Below, one piece after another: positions 1 to 14,018 of a DNA stretch of 64,000 nucleotides (positions within the stretch are counted from its first letter, which is position 1; every line of letters starts with the position of its first letter). The translations under genes and the position numbers were made by a program. Source of the stretch: Hetaerina americana (lineage: Eukaryota > Arthropoda > Insecta > Odonata > Calopterygidae); the NCBI GenBank assembly GCA_022747635.1, contig JAKTNV010000115.1:991001-1055000 (forward strand), read 5' to 3'. The notes under the pieces were generated by a model. It did no database searches, had not been told where the DNA came from, and was given only the letters and a program-made list of their open reading frames with translations.

Positions 1-1409
1 AACAATTTTAGCTATTTAAAATCATTAGAACTTCAGTCCTTGGCCTGAAAGGTTTCATCTATGTATTCCACACCTCTTTTAAGTTTTATGATATAGATTA
101 CACATATATTCCCTGATTCTCAAACTTCATTTTGCCTTCAAATCGACAGTTTATTTGCACACCTATGTTGAGGAGCGATAGACTGCGTAGTTGATGCAGG
201 AATGATCAGACTGCATTACGTAAACTAATGCAAAAGATCATGTGTGTGTAGAAAATGTACTCTCTTTCCGGATAATCCCTTATAAACTTATGTCGCGCGA
301 TGAAGAATATTGAGATTCGACTTGATTTCCATGGAGATCGTGGAAAGGAGACTGGCGCAGCGTTTTCGAGGTTCGCAGACTCATATCGACCGGGTCACGC
401 GCGTTCGTCCGCCCACGAAATTGAGGATCTCCCCCGTAAAAGAAGCTTCGCACTTATTTACACTTAACTGGCTTCCTGCGGCATGAAAAGAAAAGAAAAA
501 CGAGACACTTTAATAATTCAGGTCCCGGTGGGGGAGAAGGGAGTTCCCAAATTAGGAGAAAACGGGTAGCTTTTGCTAAGACTCGGAGTTAGATTTTTTT
601 TTCGGGAGCTTTGTGTGCGACGTCCAGCTGTTTCCACGGAGTGACTGGATCTGGCCCAAGTCTCCCTCGTTAATCGTCGATTTTCCCACGCAAAAATATT
701 TCCTACCCCCCACCCACCTTCCAGAAAATTCCCATCGCTACTGCTGTGGCGGGAAACGAACGAGATCTTTTTTCTCTCTCTCTTAAAACAATACAGTTTC
801 AGGATTAAGCTCTGAGGAATTATTTAAACGAATTTGGCGCAGGCTTAGCCTTCCATTATTCACTCATGATTTTTTTTTGGAATGCTCGCGAGATTATGGA
901 ATTTTCTACGGATGTGAGACAGAGGGACAAGAGTGAAGGAAGGTAGATTAGTGGCGATAGAAATATGGCGCAACAGAATAGCGATAAAAGAAGATAAAAT
1001 AGACCTTCAGAGTGACTAATGAAATCTTTTGAAGAGAGGGATATCTGCGAAAGGCATTAGAGGAAAAAACAATGAGTAATTTTCTGAAACACTGTGCTTG
1101 AGCTGTAATTGATGCTGTAACTGAGATACAGTAGTTTTCCGTATATTTTTAATATTGTTGCAAAATTAACCATGGAAGCGAAAATGTTGCTGAGGGGTTG
1201 TTGTAAAACTCTGGGCTGTCTTTCTATAATGAGACTCAGATGTGTGGTATGAGGTTGCTCATTGTTCTACATAATTATAAGTATTACTACTTACAGTGTA
1301 AGATGAATGTATGGTTTTAATGAACAAAAAGGCTATATTAAAACGCTAAACTTTTAAGCCACGAAATTTTATCTTCCTTCCTTGAGTCATCTTCGGGGTG
1401 GATCATTTT
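1..1409. other. Low-copy sequence, no gene recognised
   Basis: AT-rich sequence with short homopolymer runs. No long open frame, repeat or RNA gene can be supported. It may be intronic or intergenic with respect to the minus-strand exon near 14.0 kb. Confidence 0.4.
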
Positions 1410-1468
1410 AGATATATATAGAAGTATGTATATATATAATGTATATGTATGTATATAAAATATATATG

Positions 1469-1515
<47 letters not shown>

Positions 1516-1527
1516 CCACGCACACAT
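1410..1527. repeat. (TA)n/(TATG)n microsatellite
   Basis: The tract starts with interrupted TATATA/TATG units, becomes pure (TA)n around 1468-1506, and ends in CA-rich sequence. The Tyr/Ile-rich minus-strand frames across it are translated TA repeats and not genes. Confidence 0.95.
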
Positions 1528-4500
1528 ATGATATCCTCCAATATGCTTTTTTCCCCTTATCTCAACGACCAAGTTTCCGAGTCGTACATTCCTTAGCAAA
1601 GCAAAACTAAAGTTCTATATAAAAAAATTTACTTACGAAAAATACGGCTTGCAATTTCACATGGCGTCTACTCTCAGTTGTGCCAGTCTAAGAGAAAAAA
1701 TCATGCGATCATTGATGGGCGAGGCCGAGAACTTTTCAGGCCACCCTATCTTGCGAACTCTTATAAAATTGGAAATGGAGGAAAGAGCCACGCTTTGCTC
1801 TTAAAATCACAGTGTAGGATTTTGTGATGTAAAAAACTTCAACGTGTAAGTTAGTTTTATTATGAATGTTTGACAATTATGGGAATAGTTTGGAGTGCTA
1901 CTAATATAAAAAAAACAGAAAAATTAATTATAATGGTGATCGGAAAAAAATTCCTGATTGCAAATATTTCTTGAGTTGAGATTAGGAAACGGATCATTTT
2001 GAATGGAATTTACTTTTCAACGGCAATGAGACATAAATGAAAGAAAAAGCAGAGAACCTTTGATTGAGGGTGGTGAAAAGGTACGGCTACACGAGGAAGA
2101 TGAGATTGAAATAGATTGCTGAAATTGAGTAGTAGCAAATAAAGGTTCACTACAAATACGAAAATGGAAGCTTACAGAAAAGTTAAAAAAGGAAGAGAGA
2201 GAAAATAATAAGGAATATAAACAATGAAAAACGTTATGAGGAACGTAACGAGGAAGATCAGAGATGAATTACACGGAATAGGTGTTACAAAACGGTTGCG
2301 CAAAAAATCTGAATTATTGAAAAAATTTCTATCTATCAGTTTTTAATTGTTCTAAAAAATAATCCTCAGTTCGATGACCCATCCTAACGCGTAACGATCG
2401 GTCATGAAACCGATTTTATTGGGAAAACCCGTTAAGTTTTCTATCTTTGTGGCAACCGAAGTGAAAAATCTAATGAAAATGGTGAATTGACATAAAACAC
2501 TTTCCTTAGTTAAGTTTGTATGTAGGACACATGATATGAAAGCGAGAGTTTAATTTAAAATATTCTTCAGTCAGCGTTATCCGTTTATTTTTAAGATGCG
2601 CGAGCGTTGGAATTTAGATAAGCTCCGCGAAGATTGATATCTCACGTGAAAAGGAATACTTGATTTCATTTCCAAATTAGGATTGTACGCCTTTCGCGAG
2701 ATGCTTGGATTATTCATTGAAGGAAGCATGTACGTCAGCAGAAAACCACCCTTTCATTTTGACTCAAACATTCACGGGAAAATGATTTGATGTTTTAAAT
2801 TTTAATACTGAACTGACGTAGGATCATTTAATAATGAATAATTTAATATCAAAGAGATTCAAACAAGGAGGATGTGATATTTGACTTCTCCTGATCTAAC
2901 AAGCCTTCATTATACACTGAAATATTTCCAGTGATAGGTTCAATATTACTTTTGATATACATTTTCGCCGTGAAATATATGAATGCGAGTTGGGAGTTGG
3001 ACTATTCTGTAATTGAAATGAAACACAGTAATAAATGGTCTATTTGTTCCTTCATATTTGATAGCATATTATATTTACCATCTTAAGGCTCGAAAAAACT
3101 TCCCGTGAATTTTCTATACCCCATTATTATATTCCCGGAGACTCAGGAGCACTATAACTTGATGGGTGGGTGTTTTGGGCTTCGGGAGCAACTGCGAGGA
3201 AACCATGATACACATCTGCTTGACACCATTGATGGCCGGCCGGCTGTCCCAGATGCTTCTCGAGGTAGGGCGTCCAGGAAGAGGGAATAAATGGATCCCA
3301 TTCAGAGAAGGAAGAAACTTGAGTGGGATTAGATTTATGTGCAGTTGAACTATCTGTGGATCGACCTTCAGTCTTCGCCATTCGAGAATCGATAACGCTT
3401 TCATTAAAGAATTCTTCGGTTTTTACGTTCCTCTACGCAACATGTGAGCACTGAGTGGGATTTGATTTATACCTACCAATTATTAGCCATGTGTCCCGAA
3501 TGTTGTTGCTTGGCTGTTTGGAAAAAGCTTATCGCTAAGTTCATGTGCGGAATATAGATGATGATTCTCCCTTAGCTTCGGATTAACGAAAGGAAAGCAT
3601 TGATTATATTAAATTCACTTTCACCGAAAGTTGTATTTTTCAATATTCAAAATGGGCATCCCCCCCCTTTGCTTTCAAGGACTCATTACGATTGTAAATA
3701 TCACCTAAAATAAATGGAATATATTAATTTTATTTTATTGTATTAACTTTTAATCTACATTCCTTGAGGATCCCAATAACCCTCGGTGCTAAAACCTTTA
3801 TTTAAACAGCCTCAAGCAAAGAGAAATTAACTGAAGTTAATTCGAGCATTCGTACTCTTGGTAATATTACTAGATCCGCAATTGCTAGCTTATTTTGTTA
3901 GTGAAATTGCAACAAGGATAACCTAAAAGCGTTAGTTTTAAACTACTTTCATTTATTATAAAATAAGAACAAAATGTACGTTGGAAAAGGTTTTGCCTGT
4001 ATCGCTAATATTTGCAAGTATTTTATCATATTGCCGGAGGATAATGTTGAGGCACACTAAATTTTTTATGGATGGGTGTTACTATGCTTGATAAAACTGA
4101 ACGCAATATGTGGAAACTTACCCTGTATTTTAATTTTAAATTAAAAAGCAGAGCTAAAAATTATGTATAATGCTGTGAAAAAATTATTTGGTGAAATTCA
4201 TTATTACTTGACAGTTTGTCTAAGTTTCGAAGTACATAATGCATAAAAAAGATGCGAAATAACGCGTAAAAATGCGTAAAAATATTTCAGTATATAAATT
4301 TGGAAGAAAAAGTAGTTATCTCAAATTCGCTAATATGTATCAGGGTGAAAGTTCTCAGAATTAATTTTAAATCTGAGCAATTAACACGCCTGCTGTCCGC
4401 AGGAAAATTTCCTCTCTTGTAACGACGGCAAACATTTTTTCAGCATTTCTTCACATAGGATTTCGACTTTCCAGGCAACGATTTCTTGGCACGAAGGTGA

Positions 4501-7500
4501 AAGGAATTCGATGGGGGGAGTAAGGATTTGCAGCCTATGGATTCTTGGCATTGGGAAAGAATAAAAAAAATCCTCCTCCTTCAGCTTCAGAGGGCTGGAC
4601 TGGCATAAAAAGGCTTTTAAAGCCCGGCCGCCATCAAAGATACGTGGACGCGCATAGCATGTCAACTATTGTAAAAGTTCTCTTTGCCTGCGGTGAAATG
4701 ATAGTAGGTGAATATAAACGAAATGTCATTTTATTCTCCCCATAATAGGCGAGTGATTTACACCTTTTGAAAATCCTAGTCGGGTGATGTTACGTGGGTT
4801 GTCGGATTTTGAATAGCTAGTTAGCGAGCGAGCATGCATCACTCGATCGCGTGAAGTATTCTGTTGTGTGTTTGGTATGGGTTGCGATTCCAAAGTGCAA
4901 CGAAGTATGTGAAGTTATTTTCTCTGCACCTAAAATGTTAAACTCTGTAACGGAGAGCAAACCTTTCCTGTGACTTAAAATTAAGGGAGACTGAAGGATT
5001 AGAGAAGGGACATACTTTTCACGGAATTAGGACCCTTTACTATTCTTCTGAAGGATTCTCTGCAACTATAGGTATTCATTGTTAATGCTGGCAATTAAAA
5101 AAATATGATTACTATGGTATAATCTTCCTCCGTACATGATATAAATTAATAGGTTTTACGATCATACTCGTACATGGTCTTAGCAACTAAAAATATATTA
5201 TTCAACAAGTTAGTAGGGTTATTCTTCTTACTCTTCTAAGTTATCGAAACACAGTTTTTTAAATCAGGAAAAAACCAATTCAATGTCTTCCAATGTTTAC
5301 ACTACTTATTATTTAGCTTATAAATGTAAAAGTAGCAAAAGTATTTTACCATGAGAGCGATTGATTTGTTGCATCACAATAAAAAAATTACAGCCGCAAA
5401 ATTAAAAAACAATATTTTATAAATCTCAAGTTTAGAACCATTTATGTAGGTACTCTACCAGGGAAAGTCAAACACGCTTGGGATTTTTTAACCTTATATT
5501 ATTCAGGAACCACAAGTATGTATATATGGCTTCTATATGGTCGTTGATCACGGGTGCGCATTTATAATTGGATTCCGCGAGGTCGAGTTTCAACATTGGC
5601 GCGCGAATATACTTTTTCGCTGATAATGATTTATCTGTTCACCTTGTTAAAACTTCCGTCACCATTGTAACTTAATAAAGACTCTCAAGTGGAATATTAA
5701 TTGCGCTCGGTAATTCTATTCTTCCTCATCCTTTCAAAATACGGAAACTATTTATATATTTTATTTCCTCACTGAGTATTCTCATGTTTTTTTAGGTGTC
5801 CCTAAAGTGCCCCCTTAGGTACGATGAGTTGAGCTGATAAATTTTTCATTTCAGCCCACGTTCTTAAACGGTGGATTCCCTTTATATTTAAAAAAATATC
5901 CTAGGCGTTGTGGGATTGAATTATAACTACAGAAGAGGCTTTTAGGTGTCTACAGTGACATTTGAACACAGGTCTCATTTCAGCCTTGGTGCATCTGCTT
6001 TTGAACACCAGTGGACCCACGCAAAGTGATAATATGCGCCTGAATGAGTACTTATGGTGGCTAATTGAAAGTTACTTTTTTCAATGAAATACCATTTTTA
6101 TGACAATTTTTAAAAATTGTGAAGGTTCACGGAGTTCTCTTCGTAGCAATTCAAAATAAACTATTTTGGTAGTTTTTTTAAAATGAATCATAAATGGACC
6201 TAAGTTTTCCTCAAAAGAAAAGAGTTATGGCTACATTAACTAACGTTTGCTCTTAAAGCCAAAGTTAATCTCTTGTAGACCTCACGCCATTCCATTGATA
6301 CCGGAAGGGTCACGTGGTGAAGCGAATGTTGGATATGCCACGCGTCGTGATAAGTCTGCTAATTTTCCTTGTTTAATGGCCTCGAATCTTTCCCCTTCAC
6401 CATAGGCAAGATCGGAGAATTAATATAACCCACCCTCCCCAATGTGTATATTTTTTTCAAAACAAGAGGGAGCGAAATCCATGAGACTTGGTTCCATTGC
6501 ACTCATGAAAAGTGTATATTGCCTACGTCCCGCGCTAAGCTACCGTTCCGTATAAATTACGAAAGTCCATCTGGAATCTCTAGACTGCAATCTCGCATGA
6601 ACGATAATGCAATAAAAGAATGCTTTGTTTTGGAAGCATTTTATTCGCTTTCAAATAAAAATCAGTGCCACAAGTGCGACCATCAATTACGAGCACGACC
6701 GACCTGCGCCCCCTCTTATTCAGATATCTCTGCACTGAGGGCAATAATCACGCAACGCTTGCATTAAGAATTATATTCCTCCGCGGGTCGAGTAGTAAAG
6801 GACAGGCATGTGCGACTACAGTTGATTCGCATTCAAACTATAATACGCTATGGATTTACCCGCGGTAAGTACCAAGCGAGGCAAGCCGCGTTTGAATTAA
6901 AAATTCCATTTTCGAGTGAATTAGGTGGATTTTAAAAATTCAAGATATTGCGCCGCCTTGTTCTGCCCTGCGGTGAAGTTGGCGGTTTATCGCATTGTTG
7001 CAAACTGCATTGGCCATTGAGGTAGGAGTTTAGTTTCATGTTCCTTCATGGACCCCGAAAGCAATATCCGACGGTTGCTTGAAGGGGTAGATTTTGTGGC
7101 GCAATGCCTTTCGGATACTTGTGGAGTTTTTATTTTATTGTTTGAGACTCATTATTAATTCCAATTGGCCGATGAATTAGTCAAATGTTTTAGCAACGGC
7201 TCTAATTTCGTGTTTGACACTTTCTTGAATATTCACCATTTTTATTGTCGTTGGACATGTCTGGTTTAGCGAGCATCGAACAAACAGTTGTATTACCAAT
7301 AATGATTCGTTTCAACGTCATTAATTATTTATCATTGGAGCGGATACTCGCATTGATATACACAATTTATTCTGTCGGGGCAGAGTACGGAGGGTCATTA
7401 AATTTTCACCTCGTTAGATATAATTATATTGGGAACGAATGATTGGGATTCCGTTAAAGCTCGGAATTGATAGCAGTCAATTGAAATGGCACATTCTCTT

Positions 7501-9636
7501 TACCGATATTATCGTCAATTAAGGTATTTGCATACTACTAGGGTATAAAAAAGTCTTGTTCTCTGACTTTTTGACCGAAAATAATTTCTATCTACTCAAT
7601 CCAGCTTTCAATAATTTCCTTCGAGGAGCAATAGAATATTCGGCGTTTAATTTTTTGTGAAATTACAGATGTAATTTTTGAATGGCATTGAATCCTACTA
7701 ATTAATTAAGGCAAGTTATGCAAGTAAACCTATACCCAAGGGTATGATGAGGTTAATCCAATTTTTCATCTCAAAAAACTAGCTTTATCTTAATGATAAA
7801 TGGCGAATGCATATCAATAAGAGTTGCACGGATGTTAGGTTTCCCAAAGTTTCAGAATATCGGTTTCAAAATTAAAATATTAGGCCAAGGAAATTACATC
7901 ATATTAACGCAAGAGTACGTTTTTGACTTAACAACGTTGTCTGTTTATGCTTTTCAAGGTTTAACTGTCGCATTGTTCTTGTAAAATAAACATGGGTGAT
8001 CGAATTAGCGAAAGTCATTGTAATTTTGCAATGAATGAGTTCACTTTATTGAAGGACTTATGTAGCCAAACGGCATTCTGTAACGGGGGTCCAAAAATAA
8101 AAGCGGAGAATTGGTCGTACGCAAATTATTTACTATTTTCTGCAATTCCTTCGATTTGCGATTTAGTTCCGGTCCGAAATGTTGCGCCTCTATTTTCACA
8201 TTATTAGCAAAAGATAATCAGTAGCCCATTTCATCCGCTGAAATGAACAGCGCTCTGGGTAAGGATTTTTTCCTCAAGTTTCTCGTTTACATAGGATATG
8301 AAGAGCCAACGAGGATGGAGTTCATTTATTACCCTAATCTTTACTCATCTACAATATTTGCTGGGTGAACACCAAAGTCAAAACAGACTTTCGGTCTCCC
8401 CGAGAATGGCAAATTCTCCCTTCTAAGAACTGCACGATCAATTCATTCGTCTGGGACTTAGAAGGCGTATAGAACTTGAGATTGACTCAATTTTGGGACA
8501 TCGAATGAAGTCTGATAATTCTATCTGATTCGGCATCTTGGTGAATAAATTAACCGAACGTCGCGTGTTCCAGTTCCACTTTTAACGGATTTTATTGCAA
8601 TGTTATTTGTTAATGTTTTTCAAAATACGAGCTTAAGTCGGAGGGGGGGTAGTAATGGAGAGGAGACAGAAAGTCAATTCCATTTTGACAATTTGTCACA
8701 AAGTTTCTGCAAACGTCTCGCGGATAGAAGTTATAAATCAAAACACTAACTGATACGCCTTAAGCTTGACCTTGGAAAAGTATCTATGAGTTGTAAATAT
8801 CTTCCGCCCCACTTTTATGGTTTGAATTGTCAAGCCGACGCATTCAAGACGCACCGATAATGACCAAAGGTTTTGTCTGCAGATAAAATAAGGAGGAAAC
8901 AAATCGAATATGAGCACCCAGCTATGCGTGGATTATTTCGTTCGCCCATACATTCTATAGTATATCGGTGCACAAAACTGTGAGTGTCGGGGTTGTTTGA
9001 CAAAATGGCTATGGTTATCGAACCGGACCTAGTTTATTGAACTCGAACCAGTTACGAAGCGGGCCTCAAATATTGCCAATGAAAAAGCATACAGTCCTAA
9101 TTTATAAGAGAAACCCTCTTACTGATGCCAAGGATACGAGAGAAAGAGAGAGCAACGATATGACCTTTCACTTTGGATGACCAATGCAGGGGACAATCAC
9201 TTTCATAGTATGCATCAGTTTCGTTTGCCGTTTTCCGCACTGTTTTGATTATCTGCACTTTTTTAGATGGGGATAGAAAATGTATCAGTGCAGAAACAAT
9301 TCTCCTCTGTACATTTTCATAATTTCTTCCTCATGAAGCTAATAAAAAAATATCTCCTCGGGAAAAAATTCACCAAATGTACTTTGCTTCTTCTCCTAAA
9401 TTTAATCTTTTCGCTGCGTCTTTAGAGCCCTTCCTCCTCTCCCTCCTCTCTTCCTTGGTTTCTCTTTCACATTCCGCCGCATATAGTAATGTTTTTCTCG
9501 TAATTTTATCGCCTGATGTTGTCACAGTTTATTGAAAACATGTGGGCACGATGTTTAACTTAACACAGTGGATTTCCAAGTCAAGATTTGTCTTCTTCTA
9601 AATTTCCTCCGCTTTCACCCCAGTTTTACGTGGCGA
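1528..9636. other. Long low-copy region without a recognisable gene
   Basis: About 8 kb of AT-rich sequence with only short scattered open frames (the longest about 100 codons, around 6444-6767 and 4381-4665). None has a recognisable domain or codon bias. A good-looking splice donor on the plus strand (GCG|GTAAGT near 6866) has no convincing acceptor upstream. No mobile element of the families seen further right is recognisable here. Confidence 0.4.
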
Positions 9637-9750
9637 TTAAATGGCAGGTTGGGAACGTCTCCGGGATAGGGCACACTTCACGCAACACCCTTGGGGATTT
9701 ATGGCACGACTAATTTGAGAATAAAAAAGAAAATAAATAAAAATTCTCAC

Positions 9751-9918
9751 CTTGCCGCACTTAGCTCCCAACACATGCACACACTCGGTTAACCCTAAGG
9801 CGAGAGGCTTGATAATTGACTTGCGCCTGGAAACAAGAAAGCCAAGGACGAGTATCCCTGTTTCGGAAATACACCTGATGGGGAGTGGGATCTTAAAAGC
9901 TTCCGTAGCCGCCCCAAA
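9751..9918 (-). other. Candidate internal exon (very tentative)
   Basis: On the minus strand an open stretch of 56 codons ends at an AAG|GTGAGA splice donor (exon end 9751). Two acceptors are possible: one at 9919-9920, giving a phase 0-0 exon, and a stronger polypyrimidine-AG (CTTTCTTGTTTCCAG) giving a shorter exon, 9751-9826. The phase 0-0 version could follow the phase-0 exon at 13896-14018 on the same strand. The predicted peptide is rich in hydrophobic residues, has three Cys, and matches no family I recognise. The region is also open on the other strand. Only splice-site consensus and orientation support this. Confidence 0.15.
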
Positions 9919-10045
9919 CTCCACGAGAAGGCACGATGCGAATGCAAAAGAGAGAAAGACGCATGGTGCTCGAGAGCTCCCACTACCAACACAGGGAATG
10001 AGTAAAATTCCGCATTACACAGGTGCGTTAAACGACCGAGTCTGA

Positions 10046-10945
10046 ATGAGAGAATTAGGATAATCAGTTAATGCTGTATTTATGAGTCTCGTTTTTCCCT
10101 GGTAAGGCTCGCGTCCTGGGCAAAAGGCGGATTAAACGCTTACAAACGCTCAAGATTTCAGAGACGACGTGGCAAATAGACGAGGCAATCAAAATTATGC
10201 GCCTTTCATCTGTAGAATTTCTTACGCAGAGCTTCGCGGAATAATTTTCTCGTTAGTTTGGGAATTACTTTCTCGTCCTAATTTGTGAACGTTTTAAATC
10301 AAACCGGTAATGTTGGAATCAGATGACCTCCTGGAGGAATCATGAAAACATATAGAAAAGAAAATAAATGAATTAGTTTTGAAAGAAATTTAATTTGCTC
10401 ATCTTCCTGCACGGTTACGCCGGATTGGGCTTATATTTCCGCCATTTCTTATTAAACATTTTTTTTCCGTCAACCATCAATAGCGTAGATGAAAATAAAC
10501 CCTACTCATAATTTTGATAGCCTTCAAAATGGGAGGCATCTGCTACATTTCCGAGGGTCCTCGGTGCGGATCCAGAGAATTTCTTCAGCTAAACCTGAAA
10601 TTCGTGGTTTTCCGCTCGCCAGAACTTTCGCAGAAAATCGCAGGTGGGCTGAGGAAAGGAACTGGCTCTCCTGCTCTCAATGCGCAGCTTTCACACTCAG
10701 TGGAATTTGACCATCTAATTCACCCTCAAGCAGAGCACTTATTTGATCATTGAAACGCGAAATGGCATAAATGGTTGTGGCTTTTATATTCTAAACCATG
10801 ACAACCTGCATCAAGATGCATTTAAAAAAATTGTCATATTTAAAGGAACTGCATTGGGATAGCGGGAGAAATAGTAGTTGCGTGATTCTCATAAGTAAGA
10901 GCGTGTCGAACTGTTAACTGGGTGTAATGGAATCCCGCTCGGTGC

Positions 10946-10950
<5 letters not shown>
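10046..10950. other. Low-copy sequence
   Basis: Short overlapping plus-strand frames (10489-10753) have no recognisable domains. Nothing else is supported. Confidence 0.35.

Positions 10951-11000
<50 letters not shown>
10951..11000. repeat. (GA)25 microsatellite
   Basis: Uninterrupted GA dinucleotide run of about 50 bp. It reads as Ser-Leu repeats on the minus strand, which is not a real protein. Confidence 0.97.
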
Positions 11001-11002
<2 letters not shown>

Positions 11003-13680
11003 ACTCTTTTTTATTTCTGATTTGATCAGAGGATAAAAGCGTACATTGAAGAGGAGGTTCAACGAGGAAGTCAAATGCGTACATACTTAGTCAAATGAAA
11101 AGGAATGATGGAGGATAAGAAATACCGCCCGAGAGGTAGGGATGGAACGCTAAAAGTAATCGATCTTGATTAGTCAAGAGGCTAATGAAGAAATGAGTCC
11201 TCGCATTGGATCTTAATGTGAAATAAGTTCAGATCGCAGAGTACCTGATGATGGTCTCGTTAGAATTACCAAGGAATAGTGCCTCTTTCCTAAGATTTCA
11301 GTTAGCATTCGGTTTTGAGGAATAATAAAACGAAATGGATGTGTAAGCAGTGTTAATTATTTCCAGAATAAGTCATGAAACAGCTTTGCGGAATTTTTCT
11401 ATGAGTTTCACAGACCCGACGGTGGTTTTGACCCATTTTCTTACTTATTACAAGTGGACTAATTAATGCTATGCAATTATTCATTGACAATTAATCAAAT
11501 TCGTTACAATCGTGGTTGAGAAGATGAAAATGAGAGAGAGTAATGTAATAAGTAATCATAATTAATCCTTCAAAATGACTCCTATTCCTCAGAGATGTGG
11601 TTGGGAAAATAAATTTGTGGAATACGATCTGCAAAGTGATCTCATTGGATTTGAGTTTGTCCTCCTAGATTCGTAATCTGAACAGCTTTCTGAGCGAAAA
11701 GGGCGTAGTGCACTGTGAGATCTGTGGAATATTAGATGGATAATTTTGTAATCAAAGCAACCAACATGAATACAATTCCTGCAAATGACCCTCGACATCG
11801 AGGCACTCACAAATAAGTTAACACATTTCTTGCTCAGCCTGCTGCTATCCTCTACACCCCCAACGTTAGCCCGACCGCAGAACAACCCCTAAATTGTAGA
11901 GAAAAACGAAATTGGTTGATTAGGGAAACTCAGAATTTTTTGCACATTGCAAAGTTAATAGTCAAATGAAACATCCATTACTTGCATTGCTGATAGATTT
12001 CTGTGTATCAACTATTGGTTATTATAAGACTCGTGAGCAGGAATTTGCCGAACACTGTTTTATCTCTTGCCACTGATTAAGAAACACTATTGAGAATTAC
12101 CTTGATTCCCTGTTGAGTATCATTTCATCAAAAGCGCGATCGAAGGAGGAAAGGGAGACACTTTCAAAGCATGATATCTTGGAATTAATATATGAGAAAG
12201 AGGCCATGTACGGGGAATAGGGGAGGTTGAAACGCAACTACAAGGAAAAAGTTAAAGAGGCAATGTCTCGATGGAGACTAAGGGGAATAATACCTGTACA
12301 TCGGTCGACCGCGGAATCCATTATAAGAGAATGACTGGGCATTATTTAGCGCTTTAGTACTAATTATTAAAATGCACCACATGGATGTATGTAATGTTAA
12401 TACTGTTGTTTTGGTGTTAAAAAGAGAATTATTTCTTTCTCGCTAATTTTTCGTCAACTACAGAAATACTCGGCGTAAGCGACTGGCAAATTTATTCTTA
12501 AAATATGAGAAAAACCTACGTAGTCATATCTCGGTGAAAAATGCATGAAAGTTTTTAAGGAGGTGTTTAATTTGTTTCTTTAAATATTTTTATTTTTATT
12601 ATTTGCATCGTGTGTCGATCTTTACCAAATGAGTCTTCGAAATGTTGTACCATGTTGAATTACACCCATAGATATCATTTGGCAGAAATAAGAATCTCGC
12701 GTCGATAAAGCTGTTTAAAAACCATGGACAAACGCTAAGTTGATATTTACTACAAATATTATGGTGCCGATCATAATTTTTGGATTGGAAATTTGCATAT
12801 TTTATTCGTTCAAATGCGGATGCTTTTGGATTTTTACCGATATTTTTAATTATTTAAGACAATTATCTCTTTAAAGATACATTTTTTCCAATTGCTGCGC
12901 TTTAATCTGATATGTAATGAAAAGAACTGTGTTTCCTACGATGGTATGAAAATACCTGAGGGGTCTGTTCAATATGCCGCAATAATAATGCGGAATTGAA
13001 GCATTTCACTTTCTGTATTACAAACGAAGGTTTCTCAGCTACTCCTTTGATGAAAATTTTTGAGATTTTCTTTTCTGAAAGGATCCACCGTATTTTGAAT
13101 TTACATACATTCTGATGAAATAAGTGCATCTGGAAATGCTATAAAAGATAGGAGTTGTGTTTCTGTCTACATATGTTTATAAGTGGAATTTGGAAATTAT
13201 GTTACATTTCAAAGTAAAGGCACCTATTTAGAGGCATGCATTCTGCAGTAGATGTTATTGTCGGTGGCAGAGGAAATTCAAATTAGTGCCGTATATACGA
13301 GTAATAGTTACTAGAAATTATTGTCAAAACCAAAAGTATTCCTCAAGTGGGGAATGGATGGCTCCCATGCCCCCTCTTCTTGGATCTGCCCTCGGTTGAG
13401 GAAGGAAGCACGACGCAATCTTGAGAAACAGAGTATGAGACGGCTGAGTCACCCATTGCGGAAGTGGTGAGATCGAGGATCGCGAGACCCATCCACCAAT
13501 CCGCAACTCGTGGTAGAATTTTCGCTTCGGAGAAAAATTTCGGCGTCACTCTCATCCAGTACATTTTATCACCCCCGAAAACGGAGTAGATTCGTCTCGA
13601 AAAATATCACGCAGTTGCCGTGAGAGACCGAAACCGTGAACGGAATATTTATGATCTGCTCGGAATAAAATTCCACCGCG
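11001..13680. other. Low-copy AT-rich sequence
   Basis: No recognisable gene, RNA or repeat. A GC-richer patch at about 13,360-13,530 is open on the minus strand but has no family match. Confidence 0.35.
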
Positions 13681-13895
13681 AGATAAACGTGGAGGCGGGG
13701 AGGATTACTTTTAAGAACAGAACTGACGGAACATAAAACTCACGATCGTTAGTGGGTCTCGAAATTCTTGGATGGATTTCGCGCGCGGCTCTCAAAAAAG
13801 ATTTCAGGGGGTGGGCTGGGGTTCACCCTCGCCACGAGGACCGTGCGGGACACCGCCGTGCACAGGTCGTTCGCCCGCGGGTCTCGCTCGCTTAC

Positions 13896-14018
13896 CTTCT
13901 GCATCTTGCCGGAGACGCCCGCGTTGGTCGCCGAGCAGACGAAGACGGCGAAGAGTGTCGTCGCGGCCAGCGTGGACAGCCGGCCGAGAGGCCGACCTTC
14001 CGCCGCGGGGTCCGCCAT
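13896..14018 (-). CDS. Putative first coding exon with signal peptide, gene unidentified
   Basis: The minus strand reads ATG (14016-14018) followed by 41 codons and then a splice donor of the form AAG|GTAAGC (last exon base 13896, intron GT at 13894-13895), leaving phase 0. The encoded start is a clear secretory signal: a charged n-region (MADPAAEGRPLGR), a hydrophobic core (LSTLAATTLFAVFVCSA) and an A-x-A-like cleavage site near TNA|GVS, with mature sequence starting GVSGKMQK. Past the donor the frame runs a further 48 codons to a stop, which I take to be intron. The exon sits at the edge of a GC/CpG-rich block, as expected of a promoter-proximal exon. The Kozak context is moderate (C at -3, G at +4). 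The rest of the gene would lie to the left, in or beyond this window, as a secreted or membrane protein. I do not recognise the family. A chance ORF remains possible. Confidence 0.45.

Noticed and set aside
6444..6868. Plus-strand exon ending at GCG|GTAAGT
   Set aside because: Donor is good but no polypyrimidine-AG acceptor or recognisable peptide precedes it.
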